A DNA stretch of 64,000 bases from Chromobacterium sphagni (GCF_001855555.1 NZ_MKCT01000001.1:1205625-1269624), one strand, 5' to 3'. Shown: positions 8,286 through 16,985, counted from the first letter of the stretch. Made by a program: numbers and translations. The notes: generated by a model from the letters alone, not told the origin.

Positions 8286-9544
8286 GGCTGCGCCTCCTCA
8301 GGCTGGTAGTCGCGCCGGTCCACCACCCGCATCAGCTTGCCGGAGCGCGGATGGGTATGCATCTGCTCCGGACTGGTCTGCGATACCTCCAGTTGCAATT
8401 GTCCGGCGGCGCACAGCGCCGCGATGGCGTGCTGGGCGGCCAAGACGTCCTGGCGCAGCGCGGCGCAGTCCAGTTGCCGGCGGCTGGCCAGCAGCAGGCC
8501 GAGGCAATCCATGCCTTGCCGCCGTTCGATCACCAGCTGCCAGGCCAATAGCTCGGCGTGTCTTTCCAGCAGCGGCGCTAGCTGCTGCGGGAACAGCGAC
8601 AGGGTGCCGACGCGGATGCGGTGGCCGTTGCCGGCGCGGCCCTGCAGCGCGAACTTGCGCCCAGGGCCGGGTGGCTCGCGCCAGCAGGCCAGGTCGCCGG
8701 TGGGGTAGCGGATCACCGGCATTAGCCGGCGCTGCAGATTGGTCAGCACCAGCAAGCCGCTGCGGCCGGTTTCTTCAATCGTCTCGCCGCTGGCCTCGTC
8801 TATGATTTCCACCAGGCTGTCGCCGTCGAACACCCGGTGCTCGCCGTGGCGGCAGCCGGGATCGGCGTAACCTATCAGGCCGGCGTCGACGCTGGCGCAG
8901 CCTACCGAGGCGATGCGCGCCTGCGGGAAAGCCTGCTTCAACAGCGCGATCTGCTCGCCGAACAGGCTCTCGCCACCGTAAAGCACGGTGTCCACCTCGT
9001 CCAGCGTTGTGTTCTTGCCGGTCAGGTGGTGGGCGAAGCGCAGCAGCTGCGCCGGCACGCCGGCCAGCGCGTTGATCCGGTGCTGGGCGATGGCGTCTGC
9101 CAGCGCCGCGTCGTCGACATTGCAGGTGAACGGAAACTCCACCACCGGCAGCGGCGCGTGCGACAGCGCGCCGTGGATGAACAGCAGGCTGGTGTAGAGG
9201 TCGCCGGCGAAGAACAGATTGGCGACGCGGTCGCCGGCCTTCAGCTGGCGGGCGATGCCGCGGCCGAAGGCCTGGACGAAGGCCTGCCATTCGGCGCGGC
9301 TGAACACCGACAGCTTGCCCTCGCTGGTGGAGCCGCCGGTCTTGAACACGTGGCCGTCCTGCAGCGGCGCGCTCAGCACCGGCCAGCTGCGCAGTGTTTG
9401 CGAGCCGCGCCAGTAGTCGGCAGGGTCCGCCAGCGGCAGGTCGGACAATGTCCAGCCCTGGTCGGGCAGCGAGCGGTACAGCTCGCGGTAGAACGGCGAA
9501 TGATGCAGGGCGTGGTCGACTAATTGTTTTAGTTTGGAATTCAT
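8282..9544 (-). CDS. PaaK/LuxE-like AMP-forming acyl-activating enzyme
   Basis: A 420-residue member of the adenylate-forming superfamily, closest in layout to phenylacetate-CoA ligase (PaaK) and LuxE. The phosphate-binding loop is FKTGGSTSEGK (67-77), a YGGES segment lies near 189, and the adenylate motif is RYPTGDL (279-285). The C-terminus carries HPRSGKL and VVDRRDY, which match a similar HPHSGK and VMDLRR ending in the upstream fusion protein, so the two modules look like paralogues. It overlaps the GNAT gene by four bases and lies 45 bases after the LuxC fusion. The acid substrate is unknown. Confidence 0.85.
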   Translation of the reverse strand: MNSKLKQLVDHALHHSPFYRELYRSLPDQGWTLSDLPLADPADYWRGSQTLRSWPVLSAPLQDGHVFKTGGSTSEGKLSVFSRAEWQAFVQAFGRGIARQLKAGDRVANLFFAGDLYTSLLFIHGALSHAPLPVVEFPFTCNVDDAALADAIAQHRINALAGVPAQLLRFAHHLTGKNTTLDEVDTVLYGGESLFGEQIALLKQAFPQARIASVGCASVDAGLIGYADPGCRHGEHRVFDGDSLVEIIDEASGETIEETGRSGLLVLTNLQRRLMPVIRYPTGDLACWREPPGPGRKFALQGRAGNGHRIRVGTLSLFPQQLAPLLERHAELLAWQLVIERRQGMDCLGLLLASRRQLDCAALRQDVLAAQHAIAALCAAGQLQLEVSQTSPEQMHTHPRSGKLMRVVDRRDYQPEEAQP

Positions 9545-9589
9545 GATTGCGGCTTTGGCGCCGGCGCCGCGAGGACGCCGGCGCGGGGG

Positions 9590-11992
9590 TTAACGGCGCA
9601 GGTCCATCACCAGCGGCGTTTTGCCGCTGTGCGGGTGGCGGCGGAATTCGGCGGCCGGGGTGGCGGTGACTTCCAGTTGCAGCAGGCCGCCGCCTATCAC
9701 TTCGTTCAGCATCGGGTCCTGCAGTAATTGGGTGCGGATCCGGTTCGGATCGCCGTCGGCCAACAGATGAATGCGGTCGCAGCCGCTGTTGGCCTGGTCC
9801 ACCAGCCACTGCAGCGGCAGGCCTATCTCCTGAGTCAGTTCGCCCGGGTTGACGAAGATGGTCGCCACCCGCAGCAAGGCGCCGTGGCGGCCGGTGAGCT
9901 GAAAGCGCGGCGTGGCCAGGCCGCAGGCGCAGCGGCCGGACAAGCAGCGGCCCAGGTCGCCCAGGTCGTAGCGCGCCACTTGCTGCGCTTCGCGTTCGCG
10001 CGAGGTGAACACCAGGCGGCCGATCTCGCCGGTGGCGGCAGGACGGTCGCTGTCCTGCTCCAGAACTTCCAGCCATTGGATATCCGCCAGCAGGTGGAAT
10101 TCGCTGTCGGCGCCGTGCGGGCAGCCGTGGCCGAGCGGACCGGCGTCCACCGAGCCGTAGATGGCGGAGCGGATCAGCTCCACGCCGAAGCTGCCGATGT
10201 AGGCGCGCTGGCCGTCGCTGATGTGCTCGCCGCCGAAGAACACCTTGCGCACGCCGCCGTAGCGGCGCAGCAGCTTGTGTTCGCATTCGAATAAGCGGTG
10301 CAGGGTGCCGGGCATGCCGACCAGGGTGTTGATCTTTTGTTCGACGATGAAGCGGGCGATTTCGCCGAAGTCGTCGTCGGACGGGCCGCCCATCGGGTAT
10401 TGCACCGCGCCCATCTGGTCCAGGATGGTGAAGAAGCTGAGCATGCCGCCGTACAGTTTGCCGCCGTACAGCAGGTTCATCACCCGGTCTTCGGCCGGGT
10501 TGAGGCCGGCGGCGAACAGGCCGTCGGCGGCCGCGCGCATCTGGCGGCGGTAATCGCGGTAGCTGAAGCCGGCCAGCTTGGGCGCGCCGCTGCTGCCGCC
10601 GCTGCGGAAGAACAACTGGGCCTTGTCGTTGGCGCCCTGGCGCTGGAAGTCGGATTTGTCCATCACCGGCAGCGCGTCGAGGCCGGCCGGGGCCGGCGGC
10701 GGGGCGTCCAGCTGGACATGGCAGCCGGCCTGGCCGGCGTCCAGGCTCACCGATACCCGGCGCGACAGCCGTGCCAGCGCGTAGACGCCGTCGTGCGGTT
10801 CGCCGTGGTAGCCGTCGTGCATGCGGCCGGCCGGCGCGATGCGGCTGACGCCGGCCGCCAGCAGCATGCGGCTCAGCTCAGGCAGCTGCGCCGCCGGGGC
10901 GATCAGGCCGCAGCTTTGCAGATGGGTGCGCCAGGGGCGCAAGATGGCCGCCAGTTCGGCGCGCGGAGCCGGCCGCATCTGCAGGGTGCGGAACAGCGGC
11001 GACGGCGCCAGTTCCCGGCGCGTGTTCCACGCCAGCCGCCAGCCTTCGCCCCGCAGCACTTCGCCGTCCAGCTGGGCAAAGGTCTGATCCAGCCGCTGGA
11101 AGGCCATCTGGCTGCTGATCTCGGCGGCTTCCTGGATGTCCGGCGTCAAGGCCGGCCACAATGGCGCGCGGCGGGCCAGCGCGGCGGCCATTTGCGCGGC
11201 GGCGCGGCGCAGCGTGGCCGGGTCGTCGCTGTCGACCAGCAGGCATTGCGGGCTGGAACAGGCTTGTTGGTCGTGGCGGCAGATGTCGTCGGCCAGCGCG
11301 TCGAGCTGCTGCTCGCCAGCGGCGGGGTCGAGGTAGGAGAAGCTGATGCGGTGGCCCCAGTCTATCCAGCGGCAGCCGGCCGGCAGCTGCGCGCGAATGG
11401 CGGACAGCGCGCCGTCGCCGCCCCAGGCGGACACCGCGTCGGCGTCGGCCAGCAGTCGGCCCAGCTCGCCGCTTGGCAGCGGCAGCACCGCGATGCGGGC
11501 GGCCAGCCGGCCGCTGCGGTCGTGATGCAGGAACTCCGCCAGCAGCCGCGCGCTCAGGCCTTGGTCGCTGGTGCTGGGCCGCAGCCAGTTGATATTGCCG
11601 GCCAGCAAGCTTTCGAGCACCGCCATGAAGGGCAGCAGCGGGGCGTTGGCCGGGGTGATATGCACCACCAGGCCCAGCGGCTGCCAGGCCTCGAAGCGCG
11701 GCTGGCGGTAGTCGTGCCGGCGCAGCGAGAACGGCTGTTCGCCCAGTTCGCGTTCCAGCTTGGTCTCCAACGCCTCGCGCTGGCAGAAGCCGGCGAGCGC
11801 GGCGCGGCCGGCCTCGTCCAGCAGCGGGTGCTGGCTGGCGCTGGACAGCGCGTCGGCGAAGCGCTGCGCGCAGTCCACCACCAGGTCAGGCATCGGCGTT
11901 TGCGCCAGCGTGGCGGGCAGTTGCCGGCGCAGGTCGGGCAGCAGGACGGCGAGATCAGCGGCGGCGTGCAGGGTGCCGTGGCTCAGGTACAT
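9590..11992 (-). CDS. LuxC-like acyl reductase fused to a PaaK/LuxE-like adenylating domain
   Basis: An 800-residue two-domain protein. Residues 1 to about 410 resemble LuxC fatty acyl reductases (aldehyde dehydrogenase superfamily): VVHITPANAPLLP near 109, AGNINWLRPS near 131, and the catalytic-cysteine segment DQQACSSPQ with Cys245. Residues from about 440 to 800 form a PaaK-like adenylating domain with FFRSGGSSGAPK (461-472), a YGSVDAG segment near 612 and YDLGDL (675-680). LuxC reduces an enzyme-bound acyl group to an aldehyde with NADPH; the fused domain would activate an acid. An AAGGAG site lies within the end of the LuxE-like gene and only two bases separate stop and start, so the two are coupled. 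Confidence 0.88.
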   Translation of the reverse strand: MYLSHGTLHAAADLAVLLPDLRRQLPATLAQTPMPDLVVDCAQRFADALSSASQHPLLDEAGRAALAGFCQREALETKLERELGEQPFSLRRHDYRQPRFEAWQPLGLVVHITPANAPLLPFMAVLESLLAGNINWLRPSTSDQGLSARLLAEFLHHDRSGRLAARIAVLPLPSGELGRLLADADAVSAWGGDGALSAIRAQLPAGCRWIDWGHRISFSYLDPAAGEQQLDALADDICRHDQQACSSPQCLLVDSDDPATLRRAAAQMAAALARRAPLWPALTPDIQEAAEISSQMAFQRLDQTFAQLDGEVLRGEGWRLAWNTRRELAPSPLFRTLQMRPAPRAELAAILRPWRTHLQSCGLIAPAAQLPELSRMLLAAGVSRIAPAGRMHDGYHGEPHDGVYALARLSRRVSVSLDAGQAGCHVQLDAPPPAPAGLDALPVMDKSDFQRQGANDKAQLFFRSGGSSGAPKLAGFSYRDYRRQMRAAADGLFAAGLNPAEDRVMNLLYGGKLYGGMLSFFTILDQMGAVQYPMGGPSDDDFGEIARFIVEQKINTLVGMPGTLHRLFECEHKLLRRYGGVRKVFFGGEHISDGQRAYIGSFGVELIRSAIYGSVDAGPLGHGCPHGADSEFHLLADIQWLEVLEQDSDRPAATGEIGRLVFTSREREAQQVARYDLGDLGRCLSGRCACGLATPRFQLTGRHGALLRVATIFVNPGELTQEIGLPLQWLVDQANSGCDRIHLLADGDPNRIRTQLLQDPMLNEVIGGGLLQLEVTATPAAEFRRHPHSGKTPLVMDLRR

Positions 11993-11994
11993 GT

Positions 11995-13125
11995 TCAGGA
12001 CTCCTTGATCAGTTCGGAAGCGGCCATCGCGCAGCTGCGGCTCTTGCTGGTGCCGGCGCGGCCCAAGAGTTCGAACCAGTCGGTGGCCAGGCCGCAGCCG
12101 CATTGCCCGGCCGGTTGCAGCACAGCCAGGTCGCTCATCACCATGCTGTGCGCCGGGCTGGAGGTGATGTAGGGCGACACCAGATGCAGGAAGCCGGGTT
12201 CGCCGTAGGGCTGGCGTTCCAGGGTGGCGGTGTGGCGGATGTAGGCGCGGGCGTAGCTGGGCACATGGAAACGGTGGTTCGGGCATTCGACATAAGGCAC
12301 TGGATGCTCGACCGCGCCGTAGCCGTCGCGGCAGCGCGCGTCCGGCAGGCCCAGTTGTTCGCCCAGCCGGCGGTACAACTCCAGCTTGGGGATGGCCTGG
12401 TCGGCGTGGGTTTTCCAGCCGCCGCCGAGGAAAACCAGCGAATCCGGATGCAGCTGCAAGGACGGCAAGCCCATTTCCTGCATCCGTTCCAGCGTGAACC
12501 ACAGGAAGGCCGGGAAGCCGAAGATGCGCACCGGCAGGCCTTCGGCGGCGAACTCCTGCAGCGCGCGGATGGCGCCGAAGGGATCGAACTCGTTGCCCTT
12601 GCCGTTGTGGCGCAGCGCGTAGACGGCGCGCTTGACCGGCGCGTACTTGCAGAGGAACTGGTCGGTGTAGGCGGTGCCCAGCGTGATGGCGCCGGCCGGC
12701 TCGTAGCTGAGCAGCAGGTAGTTGGCGGGCTGCTCCGGGGTGTTCCAGCCGTAGTGCTCGAAGATGCGGTCCACCATGCGCTGGGCGGCGCCTATGCTGC
12801 GCGCGTCGTAGCGCATGCGGCTTTTCTGGCCTGTGGTGCCCGACGAGGTCAGTTCCAGCGCGTCCTCGCCGGCCTTGCTCAGCAGCAGCTTGCGCTTGAA
12901 GTAATTGGCGAAGATGGGCGGCAGCTGCGACCAGTCTGACAGGCCGGCCAGCCGCTCCGGCGTCATGCCGTTCTGTTGCCGCCAGCGGCGGTAGCCGGGG
13001 CTGTGCTCGCAGTGGTAGTCGACCAGTTCGCGCATCGCGGCGTCGAACAGGCGGTCGCATTCGGCGTCGGCGCGATAGGGATGCTCCAGGCTGCAAAGCG
13101 CTTCGACATGGGCAAGTGTGTTCAT
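11995..13125 (-). CDS. LuxE-like acyl-protein synthetase
   Basis: A 376-residue homologue of LuxE, the synthetase that adenylates a fatty acid, takes it onto its own C-terminal cysteine and hands it to LuxC. Its length is nearly that of known LuxE. The adenylation loop is LTSSGTTGQKS (92-102), FGFPAF lies near 202 and DGYGAVEHP near 267. The C-terminus has KSRSCAMAA with Cys365, in the position of the acyl-accepting cysteine of LuxE. GGAG precedes the ATG. There is no luxD thioesterase or luxAB nearby, so the aldehyde is not for light production here. Confidence 0.9.
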   Translation of the reverse strand: MNTLAHVEALCSLEHPYRADAECDRLFDAAMRELVDYHCEHSPGYRRWRQQNGMTPERLAGLSDWSQLPPIFANYFKRKLLLSKAGEDALELTSSGTTGQKSRMRYDARSIGAAQRMVDRIFEHYGWNTPEQPANYLLLSYEPAGAITLGTAYTDQFLCKYAPVKRAVYALRHNGKGNEFDPFGAIRALQEFAAEGLPVRIFGFPAFLWFTLERMQEMGLPSLQLHPDSLVFLGGGWKTHADQAIPKLELYRRLGEQLGLPDARCRDGYGAVEHPVPYVECPNHRFHVPSYARAYIRHTATLERQPYGEPGFLHLVSPYITSSPAHSMVMSDLAVLQPAGQCGCGLATDWFELLGRAGTSKSRSCAMAASELIKES

Positions 13126-13155
13126 TGTGACTCCGGTGTCGATGGGAAAGAGGGA

Positions 13156-14412
13156 TCAGACGGGGCTAGGCTGCGCTTGCGGCGCGCGCAGCAGCCGCCA
13201 CAGCAAAGGCGCGGCCAGCACTGCGGCCAGGCTGATGCCGGCGGCGAAGCGTTGCGGGCTGGCGCCGGCGTCCAGCCAGGCCAGCAGCGCGGCGCCGCCT
13301 CCCAGCGTCGCGGTGGACAGCATGCCCAGCATGGCGGCGACGCTGCCCTTGGCGCTGTCGCTGGCGAACAGGGTGAGCCGGTACAGCGCGGCGTTGCCCA
13401 GGCCCAGGCCGAAGGCGTAGACGGCAAGGCCGGCCACCAGCGCCGGCAGCGTCGGGTGCAGCGGAGTGAGCGCGCCGATCAGCAGCAAGCCGCAGCCCAT
13501 AGGCGCCAGCGCCAGCCGCAGCACCTCGGGCAGATTCTTGCGGCCGGCCAGCCGGTTCAGCAGCAGGTTGCCGGCGATCACGCCGCCGAATACCGGCAGC
13601 TGCCACAGGCCGTATTCCAGATTGCTGTAACCCAGCTGGCGGACCAGCAGCAGCGGCGACAGGCCTATCCAGGCGATCAGGGGCAGCGTCAGCAGGCCCA
13701 GCGCCAGGCTGCCGCACAGCACGGTGGGATGGCGCAGCAGCGCCAGGTAATTGGCCAGCGCGGCGCGCAGCCGCAGCGGCGTCGGCGGCTGCATGCTGCC
13801 GTCGCGGCGGGGAACGCCCACCGTTTCCGGCATCAGCCGCCACAGGCCCAGCGTCACCAGCAAGGTGGCGCAGCCCAGCGCGGCGAACAGTTCCCGCCAG
13901 GACAGCGCGCCCAGCAGCAGGCTGCCCAGCAGCGGCCCGGCCAGCGGCGACAGCAGCGCGATATTGGCCAACAGCGCCATCAGCCGCACCGCGTCCTCTT
14001 CGGCGAAGGTTTCCTGCAGCGCCGGGTAGCTGACCACCACGATGAAGCCCAGGCCGATGCCCTGGGCGAAGCGCAGCAGGTTGAACCATTCGATCGCCTG
14101 CGCGCCGGAGGCGGCGAAACAGGCGGCGGCGAAGCCCACGGTGCCGGCCAGCAGCAAGGGGCGGCGGCCGAAGCGGTCGGACAGCGGGCCTATCAGCCAC
14201 TGAAAGGCGACGCCGCCCAGCAGGAAGGCGTTGAAGGCGGTGGGCACGTGGCGGCTGTCGGCCCGCAGGTCCTGGGTGACGCGCAGCATGGCCGGCATCA
14301 CCATGTCGCTGGCGAGGTAGGTGAGCAGCTCGAAGGCGGTGAGCAGCAGGCAGAACAGCAAAGCCTGGCGGCGCGGGATCGCTAGCAGGGGACGGAAGGT
14401 TTCGGCGGACAT
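13156..14412 (-). CDS. MdfA-like multidrug/metabolite efflux MFS transporter
   Basis: A 418-residue, 12-span major facilitator protein. The first span AFELLTYLASDMVMPAM matches the MdfA pattern with an acidic residue in helix 1, GPLSDRFGRRP is the signature loop between helices 2 and 3, and SPLAGPLLGSLL is the antiporter motif C in helix 5. It is the first gene of the LuxE/LuxC operon, 30 bases before the LuxE-like start, so it is the likely exporter of, or self-protection against, the product. The ATG at 14412 starts directly before helix 1; an in-frame ATG at 14502 would add 30 residues without a hydrophobic feature. No strong ribosome-binding site was seen at either. Confidence 0.85.
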   Translation of the reverse strand: MSAETFRPLLAIPRRQALLFCLLLTAFELLTYLASDMVMPAMLRVTQDLRADSRHVPTAFNAFLLGGVAFQWLIGPLSDRFGRRPLLLAGTVGFAAACFAASGAQAIEWFNLLRFAQGIGLGFIVVVSYPALQETFAEEDAVRLMALLANIALLSPLAGPLLGSLLLGALSWRELFAALGCATLLVTLGLWRLMPETVGVPRRDGSMQPPTPLRLRAALANYLALLRHPTVLCGSLALGLLTLPLIAWIGLSPLLLVRQLGYSNLEYGLWQLPVFGGVIAGNLLLNRLAGRKNLPEVLRLALAPMGCGLLLIGALTPLHPTLPALVAGLAVYAFGLGLGNAALYRLTLFASDSAKGSVAAMLGMLSTATLGGGAALLAWLDAGASPQRFAAGISLAAVLAAPLLWRLLRAPQAQPSPV

Positions 14413-14805
14413 GGGGAACGGCTTTCTTGCTGCAGCGGCAAATAACGACGGCTGTGGGCGGGCATGGATGGGCGTCGGCCTGGCGGCGGAGCGTCCCGTC
14501 ATTCAATCGGCGCACAGGATAGGTCAATAACGCAGATGCAATGCCTGTACTTAAGTATGGTTTTCCTATGCTTGTTGCTTGATTTTTTACTTTTATGGAA
14601 TATGACGTCGCTTATTTGTATTTGATTGATATCAATGTGTTCTGGCAAACCGCGCTGCGGCATGGTTGCCGACAGGAGGAGCCATCCGTTTTCGGGATTG
14701 GGGCTTGGCTGGCGCCGGACCGCGGCGCTGAAGGCGGCTGCGGCGAGGGCCATGCTCATGTTATTTTCTGTGGCGGAGGCGGTTTTCGCCGCAGAAGGAC
14801 AATCC
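14413..14805. promoter_or_regulatory. Divergent AT-rich control region with an FNR-type site
   Basis: This 393-base gap separates the efflux/LuxE operon (minus) from the TPR/Cdh pair (plus). Its centre, about 14520-14640, is much more AT-rich than its surroundings. A perfect FNR/ANR consensus TTGAT-TGAT-ATCAA lies at 14622-14635. It is about 210 bases from the efflux start and 170 from the TPR start, so it could control either side. No open frame here has a supported start. Confidence 0.55.
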
Positions 14806-15705
14806 ATGGCGAGGGTGGTGATGAGAGGGTACGGTTTGTGGTCGGCGGCGTGGTTTGCCGCCTGGGCGAATCAGGCGGCGGCGCTGGACCTGGCTTCGAT
14901 GTGGAATTTCGACCAGCCGCAGGCCAGCGAGCAGCGTTTCCGCGCCGCGCTGGCGACGGCCAGTCCGGATGAGGCGCTGATCCTGCAAACCCAGATCGCC
15001 CGCAGCCACGGCCTGCGCGGCGACTTCGCCGGCGCGCGGGCGATACTCGTTGCGATCGCGCCGCAATTGCCGCGGGCCGGCGCCGAGGCGCAGGTCCGCT
15101 ACCAGCTGGAATGGGGGCGCAGCTGGATTTCGGCCACCCACCCGGCGGCCTTGCAAACCGATGCGGCCAGGGCGGAGGCGCGGCGCGCCTATCTGCGCGC
15201 TTTGGAGCTGGCGCGCGCGGCCAAGCTGGACGCGTTGGCGGTGGATGCGCTGCATATGTTGGCCTTTGTCGATGCCGAGCCGGCGGCGCAACTGCGCTGG
15301 GACCGGCAGGCGCTGGAGCTGGCACTGGCGTCCGGCCAAGCTGAGGCCAGGCAGTGGCAGGCCTCGCTGCGCAACAATATCGGCTATGCCTTGTACCAGC
15401 AGCGCGATTACCCCGCCGCGCTGGCCGAATTCCGCCAGGCCCTGGCCCTGCGGCAGCAGGGCAAGGATGCCGCGGCCACCCGGGTGGCGTGGTGGATGGT
15501 GGCCTGGACCCTGCACGCCGGGGGCGACGACGACGAGGCGCTGGCCATCCAGTTGCGGTTGGAGCGGGAAAACGACGCCGCCGGCGATCCCGACCCCGAT
15601 GTTTTCGACGAACTGGCCAAGCTGTATCGCGCGCACGGCGATTCCAGCCGGGCGGAGTATTATGTCCGGCGGCGCCAGGAAGCCGCCGACCACGTTAACC
15701 ACTGA
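14806..15705 (+). CDS. Exported tetratricopeptide-repeat protein
   Basis: A 299-residue protein with a hydrophobic N-terminal segment (RGYGLWSAAWFAAWANQAAA) that looks like a signal peptide. TPR-like helix pairs follow, clearest at residues 185-240, where NNIGYALYQQRDYPAALAEF matches the TPR consensus, and near the C-terminus (ELAKLYRAHGDSSRAEYYV). AGAAGGAC six bases upstream fixes the ATG at 14806. The stop codon abuts the start of the Cdh-like gene (TGAATG), so the two are coupled. Partner proteins are unknown. Confidence 0.75.
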   Translation: MARVVMRGYGLWSAAWFAAWANQAAALDLASMWNFDQPQASEQRFRAALATASPDEALILQTQIARSHGLRGDFAGARAILVAIAPQLPRAGAEAQVRYQLEWGRSWISATHPAALQTDAARAEARRAYLRALELARAAKLDALAVDALHMLAFVDAEPAAQLRWDRQALELALASGQAEARQWQASLRNNIGYALYQQRDYPAALAEFRQALALRQQGKDAAATRVAWWMVAWTLHAGGDDDEALAIQLRLERENDAAGDPDPDVFDELAKLYRAHGDSSRAEYYVRRRQEAADHVNH

Positions 15706-16479
15706 ATGCGATGGATGATGAAGAGACGACTCGTGTTGTGCGCCAGCCTGTGCGGCCTGCTATTGGCCGGCGTGTCCTACTATGCGGCGGCCGACAGCGA
15801 CGCCTTGTGGCGTATCGTCGGCGAGCAGTGCGTGCCCAATCAGCAGCAGCAAGGCAGGCCGGACCCCTGCGCCGAGGTCAAGCTGCAGCGGGGCGTGGCG
15901 GTGCTGAAGGACCGCAACGGCGCGCTGCAGTACCTGCTGATTCCCACCAGCCGGGTCAGCGGCATCGAGAGTCCGCAGCTGCTGCGGGACGGTGTGCCGG
16001 ATTACTGGCGCGAGGCATGGCAGGCGCGGCGCTACATGGACCAGAAGCGCGGCGCCGCCTTGCCGCGCCAGGCGGTGTTGCTGGCGGTCAATTCGCAGTA
16101 TGGTCGCAGCCAGAACCAGCTGCACATCCACATTTCCTGCGTCGACCCCACCGTGCGCCAGCAGATAGACGATCTGGATGACAGCCTGCCGAGGCGCTGG
16201 CGCCAGCTGCCGGTGGAGTTGCAAGGGCACGCCTATTGGGCGCGGCGCGTGGATGCCGATCCGGACGGCAATCCGGAGGGTGACCCGTTTCGCTTGCTGG
16301 CCAACGAACTGCCCGGCGCGGGAACCGAAATGGAGCGCTACGGCCTGGCCCTGTTGCCGGCGCGCTTCGCCGACGGCGACGGTTTCGTGCTGCTGGCCGG
16401 CCGCGCCGATCTGTTCCAGGTGAACCGCGGCTCGGCGGAAGAGCTGCAGGACCATGACTGCAAGGTGCTGGACCGCTAG
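15706..16479 (+). CDS. cdh: CDP-diacylglycerol pyrophosphatase
   Basis: A 257-residue HIT-like hydrolase of the Cdh family, which splits CDP-diacylglycerol into CMP and phosphatidate at the membrane. An N-terminal hydrophobic anchor (residues 8-30) is followed by WRIVGEQCVPN, a central LIPTSRVSGIESPQLL segment and the catalytic NQLHIHISC histidine motif near residue 137. Length and order match the family. Start and stop of the TPR gene abut, suggesting a two-gene unit. Two further ATGs at 15715 and 15718 are possible starts. Confidence 0.88.
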   Translation: MRWMMKRRLVLCASLCGLLLAGVSYYAAADSDALWRIVGEQCVPNQQQQGRPDPCAEVKLQRGVAVLKDRNGALQYLLIPTSRVSGIESPQLLRDGVPDYWREAWQARRYMDQKRGAALPRQAVLLAVNSQYGRSQNQLHIHISCVDPTVRQQIDDLDDSLPRRWRQLPVELQGHAYWARRVDADPDGNPEGDPFRLLANELPGAGTEMERYGLALLPARFADGDGFVLLAGRADLFQVNRGSAEELQDHDCKVLDR

Positions 16480-16592
16480 GGTACGCCATCCGCCGCCGGG
16501 GAGCCATCCGCGGTATCATCGCGCCCTCTAAATCATGGCGTTGCCGGTTCCGATGCGGGGCCGGGGGCGCCGGCAAACGCGAAGGGACAGGC

Positions 16593-16985
16593 ATGAAGCA
16601 GTCGTTGGGGCTGGTGTCGCTGGTGGTGCGGGATTACGACGAGGCCATCGATTTTTACGTCAACAAGCTGGGTTTCGAGCTAAGCGACGACAGCGCGCAG
16701 CCGGAGCAGAACAAGCGCTGGGTGGTGGTGACGCCGCCGGGCTCGCAGGCTGGCCTGCTGCTGGCTCAGGCCAGCAACGAGCGGCAGGCGGCGTTTATCG
16801 GCAACCAGGCCGGTGGCCGGGTGTGGCTGTTTCTCGACACCGACGACTTTTGGCGCGATTACGAGCGCTACCGCGCGGCCGGCGTGGAATTCGTCCGCCC
16901 GCCGCTGGAGCAGGACTACGGCACGGTGGCGGTATTCCGCGACCTGTACGGCAACCAGTGGGATTTAATCCAGCGCGGGGGCTGA
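16593..16985 (+). CDS. VOC-family (glyoxalase/bleomycin-resistance-like) protein
   Basis: A 130-residue vicinal-oxygen-chelate fold protein: the VSLVVRDYDEAIDFYVNKLGFEL opening, a WVVVTPPGS strand, and the closing VAVFRDLYGNQWDLIQ strand with a metal-ligand-type position. Members are metal-dependent isomerases, dioxygenases or drug-binding proteins; the substrate cannot be predicted. GGGACAGG precedes the ATG. It converges on tcdA with a seven-base gap. Confidence 0.85.
   Translation: MKQSLGLVSLVVRDYDEAIDFYVNKLGFELSDDSAQPEQNKRWVVVTPPGSQAGLLLAQASNERQAAFIGNQAGGRVWLFLDTDDFWRDYERYRAAGVEFVRPPLEQDYGTVAVFRDLYGNQWDLIQRGG

Noticed and set aside
10298..12172. Long plus-strand frame opposite the LuxC-PaaK gene
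   Set aside because: Rich in alanine, glutamine, glycine and arginine with no motif; the minus strand encodes a clear two-domain enzyme.
12976..14385. Glutamine-rich plus-strand frame opposite the MFS gene
   Set aside because: Typical shadow of leucine- and alanine-rich membrane protein coding in the other direction.
7356..14412. Complete bioluminescence operon
   Set aside because: LuxE- and LuxC-like genes are present, but there is no luciferase (luxA, luxB) or acyl-transferase (luxD) gene.
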